Shown piece by piece: positions 1-10,303 of a stretch of DNA of 41,459 nt. The notes under the pieces are model-generated. The model had not been told where the DNA came from and did not search any database. It was given only the letters and a program-made list of their open reading frames with translations. The DNA is taken from positions 1 to 41,459 of the forward strand of contig CAZVUN010000010.1 in the NCBI GenBank assembly GCA_964629975.1, read 5' to 3'. Origin of the DNA: G020354085 sp964629975 (GTDB lineage: Bacteria; Pseudomonadota; Gammaproteobacteria; Acidiferrobacterales; Sulfurifustaceae). How positions within the stretch are numbered: position 1 is the first letter of the stretch; each line of letters starts with the position of its first letter. A program made the position numbers and the translations under genes.

Positions 1-60
1 TTCGCCGGCGAAGGCGTCCTTCAGGTGCTTTTCGGTCTTGGTTCCTTTCAGGTTCTTCAT
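1..60 (-). CDS. rbr: Rubrerythrin, N-terminal fragment (runs off the window)
   Basis: Reading leftwards from an ATG at 60-58, the twenty codons visible begin MKNLKGTKTEKHL and reach AFAGE, the usual opening of rubrerythrin (family pattern M-K-x-L-K-G-T-K-T-E-x-x-L-x-x-A-F-A-G-E). The last Glu visible is at the place of the first di-iron ligand of the ferritin-like domain. Rubrerythrins are cytoplasmic non-haem iron proteins that reduce hydrogen peroxide. A GAGGA ribosome site ends 7 bases before the ATG. The rest of the gene, including the C-terminal rubredoxin-like iron site, lies outside the window. It is divergent from pilB and has its own promoter and palindrome (see 125-164). Identification rests on 20 residues, but the match is very characteristic. 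Confidence 0.85.
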   Translation of the reverse strand, partial: MKNLKGTKTEKHLKDAFAGE

Positions 61-124
61 GGCTTGGTCCTCGATGGCTAATAGCGGAGATTGATTGAGT
101 CGAGCAAATCAGTACGGATCACTG

Positions 125-164
125 ATTTAGATTAATTCTAAATGGCTGTCGGCAGACACGTCAA
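125..164 (-). promoter_or_regulatory. Rubrerythrin promoter with Fur/PerR-like palindrome over the -10
   Basis: On the minus strand a -35 TTGACG (164-159) and a -10 TAGAAT (140-135) are separated by 18 bases, each matching 5 of 6 consensus positions. A perfect inverted repeat, ATTTAGA / TCTAAAT with a 5-base centre TTAAT (125-143), covers the -10. Its core TTAGATTAATTCTAA (127-141) matches the published PerR box TTATAATnATTATAA at 11 of 14 defined positions. Rubrerythrin genes are classic PerR/Fur-family targets, so a peroxide- or iron-responsive repressor blocking RNA polymerase is the simplest reading. The regulator gene is not in the window. Confidence 0.6.
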
Positions 165-456
165 TTGATTTCCCGTGACAGATTGCCTGCAGACCCGACA
201 ACATGCATTGCGGCCGATCAATGCCTGCCTTCTGCCCGCGCCGGTCCCGCCAGGCCGCTGGCGGCCCACGCCGGCATCCCCGCGCATGCGGGCAAGGCGC
301 AAGCGCTACGCGCGCCCAGCGGTCCGGACCAAGACCCCTTGCCCGGCCGGCCAGGGGGTGGCGGCCGTACCGAAATTGGCTCGCGGGTCCTTCTGCGACT
401 ACTATTAAACGCAACGACGACATCTAACCCCGGCCCCTCCTCGCCAGCGCTAGCCC
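165..456. other. Intergenic DNA between rubrerythrin and pilB, GC-rich inverted repeats, no gene seen
   Basis: With the rubrerythrin leader this makes a gene-free stretch of 396 bases (61-456). No pilin gene, tRNA or reading frame with a plausible ribosome site is visible. It contains several short inverted repeats: CCCGC/GCGGG around GCAT (279-292), the perfect 10-bp palindrome GGTCCGGACC (321-330), and a CCCCTTG/CAGGGGG hairpin (335-357, one wobble pair). None is followed by a T-run, so they are not convincing terminators. The right end carries a weak candidate promoter for pilB. Confidence 0.5.
376..405 (+). promoter_or_regulatory. Weak candidate promoter for pilB
   Basis: TTGGCT (376-381), an 18-base spacer and TACTAT (400-405) each match the sigma-70 hexamers at 4 of 6 positions, about 50 bases before the pilB start. 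The overlapping TATTAA (403-408) could serve instead. No sigma-54 element of the type often found at pilin genes was seen. Confidence 0.25.
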
Positions 457-2184
457 ATGGCCACCCCCGTTACCGCCACTAACCTGAGCGGACTCGCACT
501 GCGACTGGTGCGGGACAACCTCATTGCCGCGCACGATGCCGAACGCATCCAGGCCGACGCATCGGCCAACAAGGCCTCGCTCGTCAGCCGCCTGATCGAG
601 AGCAAGAAGATTGACGGCGCGACGATCGCGCGCGTCGCATCCGAAGAGTTTGGCATGCCGTTGTTCGAGATCGGCGCCCTGGATATTGAGAGTGCGCCGG
701 TCAAGCTGGTCGACGAGAAGATTCTGCGGCGCCATCGGGCGCTGCCGCTGCACAAGCGCGGCAACCGGCTGTACGTAGCGGTGTCCGACCCGACCAACCT
801 GCAGGCGCTGGACGAGATCAAGTTCCAAACCGGGCTGGTCACGGAACCTATTCTGGTGGAGGACGAGAAGCTCGCGCGGGCCCTGGAAAAGAGTCTTGAG
901 GCCCACGACACCACGCTGAGTGCGCTCGCCGGCGAGGATGCCCTCGAGAATCTCGAGATTCTCGCCGACGAGGACGGCGCCGCGCCGGGCGCGGGGGCCG
1001 CCGCTGGCGAGGAAGGGGTGAACGATGCCCCGATCGTCAAGTTCGTCAACAAGATCCTGATCGACGCCATTAACAAGGGCGCATCGGATATCCACGTCGA
1101 ACCGTACGAGAAGACCTTCCGCGTGCGCTATCGCCAGGATGGCGTGTTGCACGAGGTGGCCAGTCCGCCACTCGCCCTGGCGCCGCGCATATCGGCGCGC
1201 CTCAAGATCCTGTCGCGGCTGGACATCGCCGAACGCCGCGTGCCGCAGGACGGGCGCATCAAGATGCGCGTATCGAAGAATCGCGCCATCGACTTTCGCG
1301 TCAGCACGCTGCCCACGCTCTGGGGTGAAAAGGTCGTGTTGCGTATTCTCGATCCGAGCTCGGCGACGCTCGGCGTCGACAAGCTCGGCTTCGAAGAAAA
1401 CCAGAAGGCGCTGTTCATGGACGCGATCAGCCGCCCGCAGGGCATGGTGCTGGTCACCGGCCCGACCGGCAGCGGCAAGACCGTGACGCTCTATACCGCG
1501 CTCAACATCCTGAATGTGCCGGACACCAATATCTCCACCGCGGAGGATCCGGTGGAAATCAATCTGCCCGGGATCAACCAGGTCAACATCAACGAAAAGG
1601 CCGGTCTCAATTTTTCTTCGGCCCTGCGTGCCTTCCTGCGCCAGGATCCGGACGTCATCATGGTCGGCGAGATCCGCGATCTCGAAACCGCCGAGATTGC
1701 CATCAAGGCGGCACAGACCGGCCACTTGGTATTGTCCACCCTGCACACCAACGACGCGCCCGGAACCCTGACGCGCCTGGTCAACATGGGCGTGGCGCCG
1801 TTCAACATCGCCTCGTCCGTGCACCTCATCATCGCCCAGCGTCTCGGGCGGCGGTTGTGCGGCAACTGCAAGCGGCCGGCCAATATCCCGCGCGAGGCAC
1901 AGCTCAAGGCCGGTTTCCTGCCGGAGGAGATCGGCAGCTTCACGATCTATGAACCGGTCGGCTGCGAGAACTGCAACGGCGGCTACAAGGGCCGCGTCGG
2001 CATCTATCAGGTGATGCCGGTATCGGAGGCCATGGGCGAGATCATCATGCGCGGCGGCAACCAGCTCGACCTGGAGCGCCAGGCACAGAAGGATGGCGTC
2101 CCGGACTTGCGCCAGTCGGGACTCAAGAAAGTCAAAGACGGCCTCATGGGCCTCGCCGAGGTCGAGACCGTCACCAATCAGTGA
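457..2184 (+). CDS. pilB: Type IV pilus extension ATPase PilB
   Basis: The 575-residue protein is the hexameric cytoplasmic ATPase that drives pilin polymerisation with PilC at the inner membrane. It has an N-terminal MshEN/GspE-type domain (about residues 20-160), an acidic and Ala/Gly-rich linker, and a secretion ATPase core from about 190. Visible motifs are the Walker A loop GPTGSGKT at 335-342, the Walker B/Asp-box region DVIMVGEIRD at 399-408, and a tetracysteine zinc site (C468, C471, C503, C506) that is typical of PilB and GspE but absent from PilT. Type II secretion GspE is the alternative; the following pilC and pilD genes favour PilB. The ribosome site before the ATG is poor. pilC starts 17 bases downstream. 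No pilin gene precedes it here. Confidence 0.95.
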   Translation: MATPVTATNLSGLALRLVRDNLIAAHDAERIQADASANKASLVSRLIESKKIDGATIARVASEEFGMPLFEIGALDIESAPVKLVDEKILRRHRALPLHKRGNRLYVAVSDPTNLQALDEIKFQTGLVTEPILVEDEKLARALEKSLEAHDTTLSALAGEDALENLEILADEDGAAPGAGAAAGEEGVNDAPIVKFVNKILIDAINKGASDIHVEPYEKTFRVRYRQDGVLHEVASPPLALAPRISARLKILSRLDIAERRVPQDGRIKMRVSKNRAIDFRVSTLPTLWGEKVVLRILDPSSATLGVDKLGFEENQKALFMDAISRPQGMVLVTGPTGSGKTVTLYTALNILNVPDTNISTAEDPVEINLPGINQVNINEKAGLNFSSALRAFLRQDPDVIMVGEIRDLETAEIAIKAAQTGHLVLSTLHTNDAPGTLTRLVNMGVAPFNIASSVHLIIAQRLGRRLCGNCKRPANIPREAQLKAGFLPEEIGSFTIYEPVGCENCNGGYKGRVGIYQVMPVSEAMGEIIMRGGNQLDLERQAQKDGVPDLRQSGLKKVKDGLMGLAEVETVTNQ

Positions 2185-2201
2185 ACTAGCCCAAGGGATC
2201 T

Positions 2202-3428
2202 ATGGCCGCCGTCACCGCAAAGAAACCGAATCTCGATGCCTTCAACTGGGAAGGCGTCGACAAGTCCGGTCGCAAGCTCAAAGGCGAGATGCAGGCCGCG
2301 AGCGATGCGTTCGTCAAGGCAAGCCTGCGCCGGCAGGGAATCAACCCCACCCGGGTCGTGCGCCGCAGCAAGCCGCTGTTCCGCACCAAGCGCAGGATCA
2401 AGCCCAAGGACGTTGCGGTGTTCACGCGCCAGCTCGCCACCATGATCCAGTCCGGCATTCCGGTGGCACAGGCGTTCGAGATCGTGGGCAAGGGTCACGA
2501 GAACCCGAGCATGCAGGAGCTGATCCTGGCCGTGAAACAGGATGTCGAATCGGGCACCGCGCTCACTCAGGCGCTGGCCAAGCATCCGCTTTACTTCGAT
2601 TCGCTGTACTGCAACCTCGTCGCGGCCGGCGAACAGGCCGGCATTCTCGACGCGATCCTCGACAAGATTGCCACCTACAAGGAAAAGATCGAGTACATCA
2701 AGGGCAAGATCAAGTCGGCGTTGTTTTATCCGACGGCTGTCATCGTGGTGGCCTTTGTTGTCACCGCGATCCTGCTGATCTTCGTGATTCCGCAGTTCGA
2801 GAGCCTGTTCAAGGGCTTTGGGGCGGACTTGCCCGCGCTCACCCAGTTTGTCATCGGTCTGTCCCGCGCCTTCCAGGAGTGGTGGTGGGCGATTCTCGGT
2901 GTCATCGTCGGTACCGTGGCAGCGCTCGGCTACAGCTACAAGCGCTCCCCCAAGATGCAGCACACCCTGGATCGGCTCCTGCTGAAGGCCCCGGTAATCG
3001 GTGAGATCGTAAAGAAGGCCACGATCGCACGCTTCGCCCGCACACTCTCGACCATGTTTGCCGCCGGCGTGCCGCTGGTCGAGGCCCTCGACGCCGTCGC
3101 CGGCGCGTCCGGCAATCGCGTCTACTACGAAGGCACCCTGGCCATCAAGGCGGATGTCAGCACCGGCATGCAATTGCAGGCGGCGATGAATGCCACCGGC
3201 CTGTTTCCGAACATGGTGGTGCAGATGGTCGCAATCGGCGAGGAGTCCGGTGAGCTCGACAAAATGCTTGGCAAGGTTGCCGACTTCTACGAGACCGAGG
3301 TCGACGACGCTGTGGCCAGCCTGTCCAGCCTGATCGAACCGATCATCATGGCGTTCCTGGGTGTCGTGATCGGCGGCCTGGTCATCGCCATGTACCTCCC
3401 GATCTTCAAGCTGGCGGGCGCCGTGTAG
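2202..3428 (+). CDS. pilC: Type IV pilus inner-membrane platform protein PilC
   Basis: This 408-residue polytopic protein is the rotor/platform that couples PilB to the pilus base. It shows the duplicated T2SSF architecture: a first cytoplasmic four-helix domain (about 70-170) with the GEQAG signature at 143-147, hydrophobic helices at about 173-198 and 226-246, a second T2SSF domain from about 275 with the matching GEESGEL segment, and a C-terminal membrane helix at about 376-402. Its length is normal for PilC. It lies 17 bases after pilB and 43 before pilD on the same strand, so a single operon is likely. The type II secretion paralogue GspF is the only realistic alternative, and the lack of other gsp genes argues against it. 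Confidence 0.95.
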   Translation: MAAVTAKKPNLDAFNWEGVDKSGRKLKGEMQAASDAFVKASLRRQGINPTRVVRRSKPLFRTKRRIKPKDVAVFTRQLATMIQSGIPVAQAFEIVGKGHENPSMQELILAVKQDVESGTALTQALAKHPLYFDSLYCNLVAAGEQAGILDAILDKIATYKEKIEYIKGKIKSALFYPTAVIVVAFVVTAILLIFVIPQFESLFKGFGADLPALTQFVIGLSRAFQEWWWAILGVIVGTVAALGYSYKRSPKMQHTLDRLLLKAPVIGEIVKKATIARFARTLSTMFAAGVPLVEALDAVAGASGNRVYYEGTLAIKADVSTGMQLQAAMNATGLFPNMVVQMVAIGEESGELDKMLGKVADFYETEVDDAVASLSSLIEPIIMAFLGVVIGGLVIAMYLPIFKLAGAV

Positions 3429-3471
3429 CAGCGCGTAGCGCCGCTGCGACACGCACCGTCTTGGCGTCCCC

Positions 3472-4368
3472 ATGAATGCGCTGTGGACCACCCTGGAATC
3501 GTCGCCGGGCGTGTTCATCGGTCTCGCCGCACTCTTCGGCCTGTTCATCGGCAGTTTCCTCAACGTGGTGATCGCACGTCTGCCGGTGATGCTGGATCGG
3601 CAGTGGCGGCGGCAATGCGAGGAGCTCCTTCCCGCCGCCCGCGGCGCGTCCGCCGCGCCCGCCGCCGGCGAGGAGACATTCAACCTCATGGTGCCGCGCT
3701 CGCGTTGCCCCGCCTGCGGCCATCCGATTGGTGCGCTCGAGAACATTCCCGTCGTGAGCTATCTGTGGCTGCGCGGCAAGTGCCGGGGCTGCGGCCAGCG
3801 GATATCGCCGCGCTATCCCCTGGTCGAGCTGCTGACTGCCACGCTCTCCGCCGTGATTGCATGGCGCCTCGGCTTCACACTTGGCGCAATGGCGGCGTTC
3901 GTGTTCACCTGGATACTGCTTGCGCTGGCCTTCATCGATTACGATCATCAGCTGCTGCCGGACGATTTGACGCTCCTGCTGCTGTGGCTGGGGCTGCTGG
4001 TGAATATTCCCGGCACGTTCGCACCGCTGCCGGCGGCGGTCGTCGGCGCCGTGGCCGGCTACGCTTCGCTGTGGATCATCTACTACCTGTTCAAGCGTCT
4101 GACTGGCAAGGAAGGCATGGGCTTCGGTGACTTCAAGCTGTTCGCCGCCCTCGGCGCGTGGCTGGGCTGGCAACAGTTACCGCTCGTGATCCTGTTCGCG
4201 TCGTTGACCGGCGCCGTGACGGGGCTCACATTCATCCTGTTATTGGGCCGCGACCGACATCTGCCGATCCCGTTCGGCCCGTTTCTATGCGTTGCTGGCT
4301 GGATCGCCCTGCTGTGGGGCGATTCGATCACGCGCATGTACCTGCAGTACGCACGCATTGGCGTCTAG
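3472..4368 (+). CDS. pilD: Prepilin peptidase / N-methyltransferase PilD
   Basis: PilD cleaves the class III leader of prepilins and N-methylates the new N-terminal residue in the inner membrane. The 298-residue sequence starts with a hydrophobic helix containing GSFLNVV, followed by the cytoplasmic zinc loop with two CxxC pairs (C79/C82 and C104/C107) that marks the bifunctional enzyme. The two catalytic aspartates of this GxGD protease are present: D156 in AFIDYD and D220 in GFGD (217-220). Seven or eight hydrophobic segments fill the rest. The gene follows pilC and precedes coaE, the usual gammaproteobacterial order. Confidence 0.95.
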   Translation: MNALWTTLESSPGVFIGLAALFGLFIGSFLNVVIARLPVMLDRQWRRQCEELLPAARGASAAPAAGEETFNLMVPRSRCPACGHPIGALENIPVVSYLWLRGKCRGCGQRISPRYPLVELLTATLSAVIAWRLGFTLGAMAAFVFTWILLALAFIDYDHQLLPDDLTLLLLWLGLLVNIPGTFAPLPAAVVGAVAGYASLWIIYYLFKRLTGKEGMGFGDFKLFAALGAWLGWQQLPLVILFASLTGAVTGLTFILLLGRDRHLPIPFGPFLCVAGWIALLWGDSITRMYLQYARIGV

Positions 4369-4484
4369 CGCCAGCGCTCCGGGGTCCGATCACGCTCGGC
4401 GCGTCTGCCTCCGGGGATGAGCCGGCTGCCAGATCTCCTGCCGAGGTCTTGGCAGCCGCTCGGCACCGGTGGATCATTGCCCCC

Positions 4485-5129
4485 ATGACTGCCCCTGACG
4501 GCGCGGCACTGCGCATCGGTCTCACCGGCGGCATCGGCAGCGGAAAGTCCACGGTTGCCGGGTTCTTTGCGGCCCTCGGCATCCCGGTGATCGACACCGA
4601 CGCGATTGCACATGAATTGACTGCCTCCGGCCAGCCGGCCACTCGTGAGATCGCCAAGGCATTTGGTAGCGACGTGTGCGATGCCCAGGGTGCACTGAAC
4701 CGCGCGGCGCTGCGTGAGCGCGTGTTCCGCGACCACGAGGCCCGTCGCCAGCTCGAGGGCATCCTGCATCCGCTGATTCGCCGCGAGGTCGAAAGGCGCC
4801 TGGTCGGCCTGCGAGCGCCGTATGTAGTCATCGTGGTGCCGCTCCTGATCGAATCGGGCTTCACCCGCCTCGTTGACCGGATTCTGGTGGTGGATGCACG
4901 CGAGGAGGACCAGATTCGGCGCGTGGCGGCGCGCAACGGCCTCGGCGAGGCCGCTATCCGGCGTATCCTCGATGCCCAGCTCACACGGCAGGAACGGCTG
5001 GCGCGTGCCGATGATGTGATCGTCAACGACACGGACCTGGCGCACCTGGAGCGCGAGGTGCGCCGACTTGACATCCGCTATCGAGAATTGGCGAGCACCC
5101 GCCGCCCTGGGCCACCGATTCCGGACTAA
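4485..5129 (+). CDS. coaE: Dephospho-CoA kinase
   Basis: CoaE phosphorylates the ribose 3'-hydroxyl of dephospho-CoA, the last step of coenzyme A synthesis in the cytoplasm. The P-loop GGIGSGKS occupies residues 15-22, followed by the family segment PVIDTDAIAHEL and the later stretch VVPLLIESG. The start at 4485 was chosen because it places the P-loop at the normal distance from the N-terminus and gives 214 residues; the open frame extends upstream into pilD without similarity. pilB-C-D-coaE is a common block, but the usual followers zapD and yacG are not here; instead the convergent argJ ends 80 bases away. No terminator is evident in that gap. Confidence 0.95.
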   Translation: MTAPDGAALRIGLTGGIGSGKSTVAGFFAALGIPVIDTDAIAHELTASGQPATREIAKAFGSDVCDAQGALNRAALRERVFRDHEARRQLEGILHPLIRREVERRLVGLRAPYVVIVVPLLIESGFTRLVDRILVVDAREEDQIRRVAARNGLGEAAIRRILDAQLTRQERLARADDVIVNDTDLAHLEREVRRLDIRYRELASTRRPGPPIPD

Positions 5130-5209
5130 CCCGCTTGCCCGAGTGCGCGCAGCGCGCCGCCCGCACGCGAGTACACACCAGCGCGACAGGGCAGGCGCGG
5201 TGGCGCCAG

Positions 5210-6430
5210 TCACGAACGATAGTCGGCGTTGATGCTGACGTAGTCGTGCGACAGATCCGAGGTCCAGATGCGCGCCTCGGCCGCCCCGGCGCCGAGCCGC
5301 ACGCGCACGGTGATCTCCGGCTGACGCATCACGGCCTGGCCCCTCTGCTCGGTATAGTCGGCCGCCAGGCCACCGCCGCGCACCACGCACACGTCGTCGA
5401 GGTAGACTTCCACGCGCGCCACGTCGAGCGCGGCGATCGGTGCACGCCCGATGGCCGCCACTATCCGCCCCCAGTTCGGGTCGCTGGCGAAGAACGCGGT
5501 CTTCACCAGGGGTGAGTGTGCGATCGTGTAGGCAACCGCGAGACAGTCGGCCTCGCTGGCGCCCTGCTCGACCACGATGGTGATGAACTTGGTGGCACCC
5601 TCGGCGTCGCGGACGATGGCCTGCGCCAGGTCGACGAATACCTCCGTCACCGCCTTGGCCAACAACGCATAGTCTGCATGGTTTGCGTCTTCGATGACGG
5701 GATTCTGCGCCGCCCCGGTGGCGAGCAGCACGCAGGCGTCATTGGTCGAGGTATCGCCGTCAATCGTGATGCGGTTGAACGACCGCTCGACGCCGTGCCG
5801 CACACATGCCTGCACCGCCGCGGGGGCCAGCGCCGCGTCGGTCGCGATGAACGCCAGCATCGTCGCCATATCCGGCCGTATCATGCCTGCGCCCTTGGCG
5901 ATCCCGGTGACCGTGATCTCGCGTCCGCCGAGCCACAAGCGCCGCGAACTGCCCTTGGGCTGGGTGTCGGTCGTCATGATGCCGTGCGCGGCATCCACCC
6001 AGCCGCCGGCGGTGAGCCCGGCGACACAGCCCGGCAAACCGGCCACCAGGCGATCGAGCGGCAGTGGCTCGCCAATCACGCCGGTCGAGAATGGCAGCAC
6101 TTCCTGCGGCGCACAGCCGAGCAACCGGCCGAGCGCCTCACACGACGCCCGCGCGCTGGCCAGGCCGGGCGCACCGGTGCCGGCATTGGCAAAGCCGGTA
6201 TTGATGAGCAGCGCACGCGGACTGCATTGCGCGAGATGCTCGCGCGCCACAATCACCGGGGCCGCGCAAAAGCGGTTACGCGTGAACGTCGCAGCCGCGC
6301 GCGTCCCAGGGGCGCATTCGATTACCACCAGGTCGCGCCGGTTCTTCTTGCGCAGTCCGGCCGCAACCGCGGCGAGGCGAATGCCGCCCACGGCAGGCAG
6401 TTCGGACAGCGCGGGAAGATTGACTGGCAT
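5210..6430 (-). CDS. argJ: Bifunctional ornithine acetyltransferase / N-acetylglutamate synthase ArgJ
   Basis: ArgJ transfers the acetyl group from N-acetylornithine to glutamate, recycling it in the cyclic arginine pathway; many members can also use acetyl-CoA. The 406-residue product contains the self-cleavage site ATML, with T190 as the new N-terminal nucleophile after the A189/T190 cut. It also shows SFNRITIDGDTSTNDA and the C-terminal SDLSHDYVSINADY ending, both characteristic. The start at 6430 is preceded by GGAG about ten bases upstream; the frame runs 23 codons further up without family similarity. It follows secA at 72 bases on the same strand. argD and argF are elsewhere in the window, so the arginine genes are split. 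Confidence 0.95.
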   Translation of the reverse strand: MPVNLPALSELPAVGGIRLAAVAAGLRKKNRRDLVVIECAPGTRAAATFTRNRFCAAPVIVAREHLAQCSPRALLINTGFANAGTGAPGLASARASCEALGRLLGCAPQEVLPFSTGVIGEPLPLDRLVAGLPGCVAGLTAGGWVDAAHGIMTTDTQPKGSSRRLWLGGREITVTGIAKGAGMIRPDMATMLAFIATDAALAPAAVQACVRHGVERSFNRITIDGDTSTNDACVLLATGAAQNPVIEDANHADYALLAKAVTEVFVDLAQAIVRDAEGATKFITIVVEQGASEADCLAVAYTIAHSPLVKTAFFASDPNWGRIVAAIGRAPIAALDVARVEVYLDDVCVVRGGGLAADYTEQRGQAVMRQPEITVRVRLGAGAAEARIWTSDLSHDYVSINADYRS

Positions 6431-6502
6431 GGCGTGAGCTCCGGTTTCGGGTTCTGGCGGCCGCGGGCCCCCAATGTAACCCGAAACCGCGCGACCCAAG
6501 AA

Positions 6503-9211
<2,709 letters not shown>

Positions 9212-9219
9212 GAGGAAAT

Positions 9220-9239
9220 TGCGGTCGCTCGCGACCGCA
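9220..9239 (-). promoter_or_regulatory. Stem-loop immediately before the secA start codon
   Basis: Perfect 8-bp arms TGCGGTCG / CGACCGCA enclose a CGAG tetraloop (minus strand) and end 8 bases before the secA ATG. With the promoter proposed at 9253-9281, the transcript leader would be about 35 bases and consist mostly of this hairpin. In E. coli a stem-loop in secM-secA mRNA masks the secA ribosome site until translocation stalls SecM. No secM is present here, so any similarity in role is inference. Confidence 0.55.
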
Positions 9240-9252
9240 GCGAGCGCGCGCG

Positions 9253-9281
9253 ATTATGGAGGAAAACGCGGGAAACGTGAA
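9253..9281 (-). promoter_or_regulatory. Candidate secA promoter
   Basis: On the minus strand, TTCACG (9281-9276), a 17-base spacer and CATAAT (9258-9253; 5 of 6 matches to TATAAT) lie in the 72-base gap between the M23 peptidase stop and secA. Initiation would fall near 9246. Read-through from the upstream genes is also possible. Confidence 0.4.
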
Positions 9282-9283
9282 GC

Positions 9284-10252
9284 TTACGGACGCTCGGCGG
9301 GGGCGCGCGTAAGCTGTGTGAGCGGAGCGCTGTGTTGCAGATAGCGCGCCGGGTTTACCGGTTGCCCGTTGCGCACCACCTCGAAGTGCAGGTGTGGACC
9401 CGTCGAACGGCCGGTCGACCCGACCAGCGCGATGGTCTGCCCCCGGCTGACACGGTCACCGACTTTGGCCAGCGCTGTGCGCACGTGCGCATAGCGCGTC
9501 ACCAGGCCGGATTCGTGTGTCACCTCGACCATGAGGCCGTAACCGGTCTTCTCGCCACTGTGGCTGACGACGCCGTCGCCCATCGCGAGGATCTCGGATC
9601 CCATGCGTGTGGCGATGTCGACACCTTCATGGAAAGACTGCTGTCCCGTGAAGGGGTCGGCGCGCATGCCGAAACCGGACGACACCCAGCCCCCTTCCAC
9701 CGGCCAGCCTGCCGGCGTGACCGCCGCATTCACCTTGCGGTCCAGCAACAAGCTCTCGAGTGCGGCGAGGCGCTCCCGCTTTCTGTCGATCTCGCTGCCC
9801 AGCCGCTCGAGCGTGGCGCCAACATCCAGCGGTACCGACGTCACCGAGGTGCGCTCCGGGCCACCCATCGCCGGTTCGGCGTTGAAATTGAACTCGCGCG
9901 GGTCGATGCCCGCCATGCGCGTCAGTCGCTGGCCGAGGGCGTTGAGCCGCAGCACTTCGGCCTGCAGCTGCCCCATGCGCCGTGCCAAGGCATTCAGATG
10001 GGTCTGGGTCTGGCGCTTGACCTGATCGATCTCCGTGCGCTGCACCGCGAGCGCACGCTCTTGGGCGGCCAGCAGCGCCGCCTGACCACCGGCATCCCGA
10101 TCCAGCAGACTCTGAATGCGATAGGTGAGAAAACCGACCAGCGCGGGAAAACCCACCAGACCGACAAGCCCGATCACCAGCAGATGTCGCGTCGTCAAAC
10201 AGGCGTTCTGGCCCTTCGCGGTCCGACCGCCAGGAACGAGAATGACGTTCAT
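9284..10252 (-). CDS. Membrane-anchored M23 (LytM) metallopeptidase
   Basis: The 322-residue protein has a cytoplasmic N-terminus, one membrane helix at about 24-44, a long heptad-like coiled-coil region (about 55-115 and 145-175), and a periplasmic LytM/M23 domain from about 185. The zinc ligands of an active enzyme are all present: H208 and D212 (HEGVD) and the HxH pair at H287/H289 (GPHLHFEV). Such enzymes cut peptidoglycan cross-links; NlpD/EnvC relatives with degenerate sites only activate amidases. Keeping the ligands suggests real endopeptidase activity. A GGAG sits about 12 bases before the ATG. It lies between lpxC and secA, as in Pseudomonas. The DUF721 gene often found at this place is absent. 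Confidence 0.9.
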   Translation of the reverse strand: MNVILVPGGRTAKGQNACLTTRHLLVIGLVGLVGFPALVGFLTYRIQSLLDRDAGGQAALLAAQERALAVQRTEIDQVKRQTQTHLNALARRMGQLQAEVLRLNALGQRLTRMAGIDPREFNFNAEPAMGGPERTSVTSVPLDVGATLERLGSEIDRKRERLAALESLLLDRKVNAAVTPAGWPVEGGWVSSGFGMRADPFTGQQSFHEGVDIATRMGSEILAMGDGVVSHSGEKTGYGLMVEVTHESGLVTRYAHVRTALAKVGDRVSRGQTIALVGSTGRSTGPHLHFEVVRNGQPVNPARYLQHSAPLTQLTRAPAERP

Positions 10253-10303
10253 ACCGAAGCTACTCCGTCGAATAACCGGTTGGCTGCAGGCGCGAGATTC
10301 ACA

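Noticed and set aside
376..405. Sigma-54 promoter before pilB
   Set aside because: TGGCTC is present but the required GC element at the correct spacing is not.
165..482. Short plus-strand frames before pilB as a possible pilin
   Set aside because: No prepilin leader, no hydrophobic N-terminal helix and no ribosome site.
424..1824. Long minus-strand frame opposite pilB
   Set aside because: PilB motifs fix the plus strand as coding; the antisense frame has shadow composition.
457..3428. Type II secretion GspE/GspF instead of PilB/PilC
   Set aside because: The genes are followed by pilD-coaE and no other gsp genes are present; the block is the standard pil locus.
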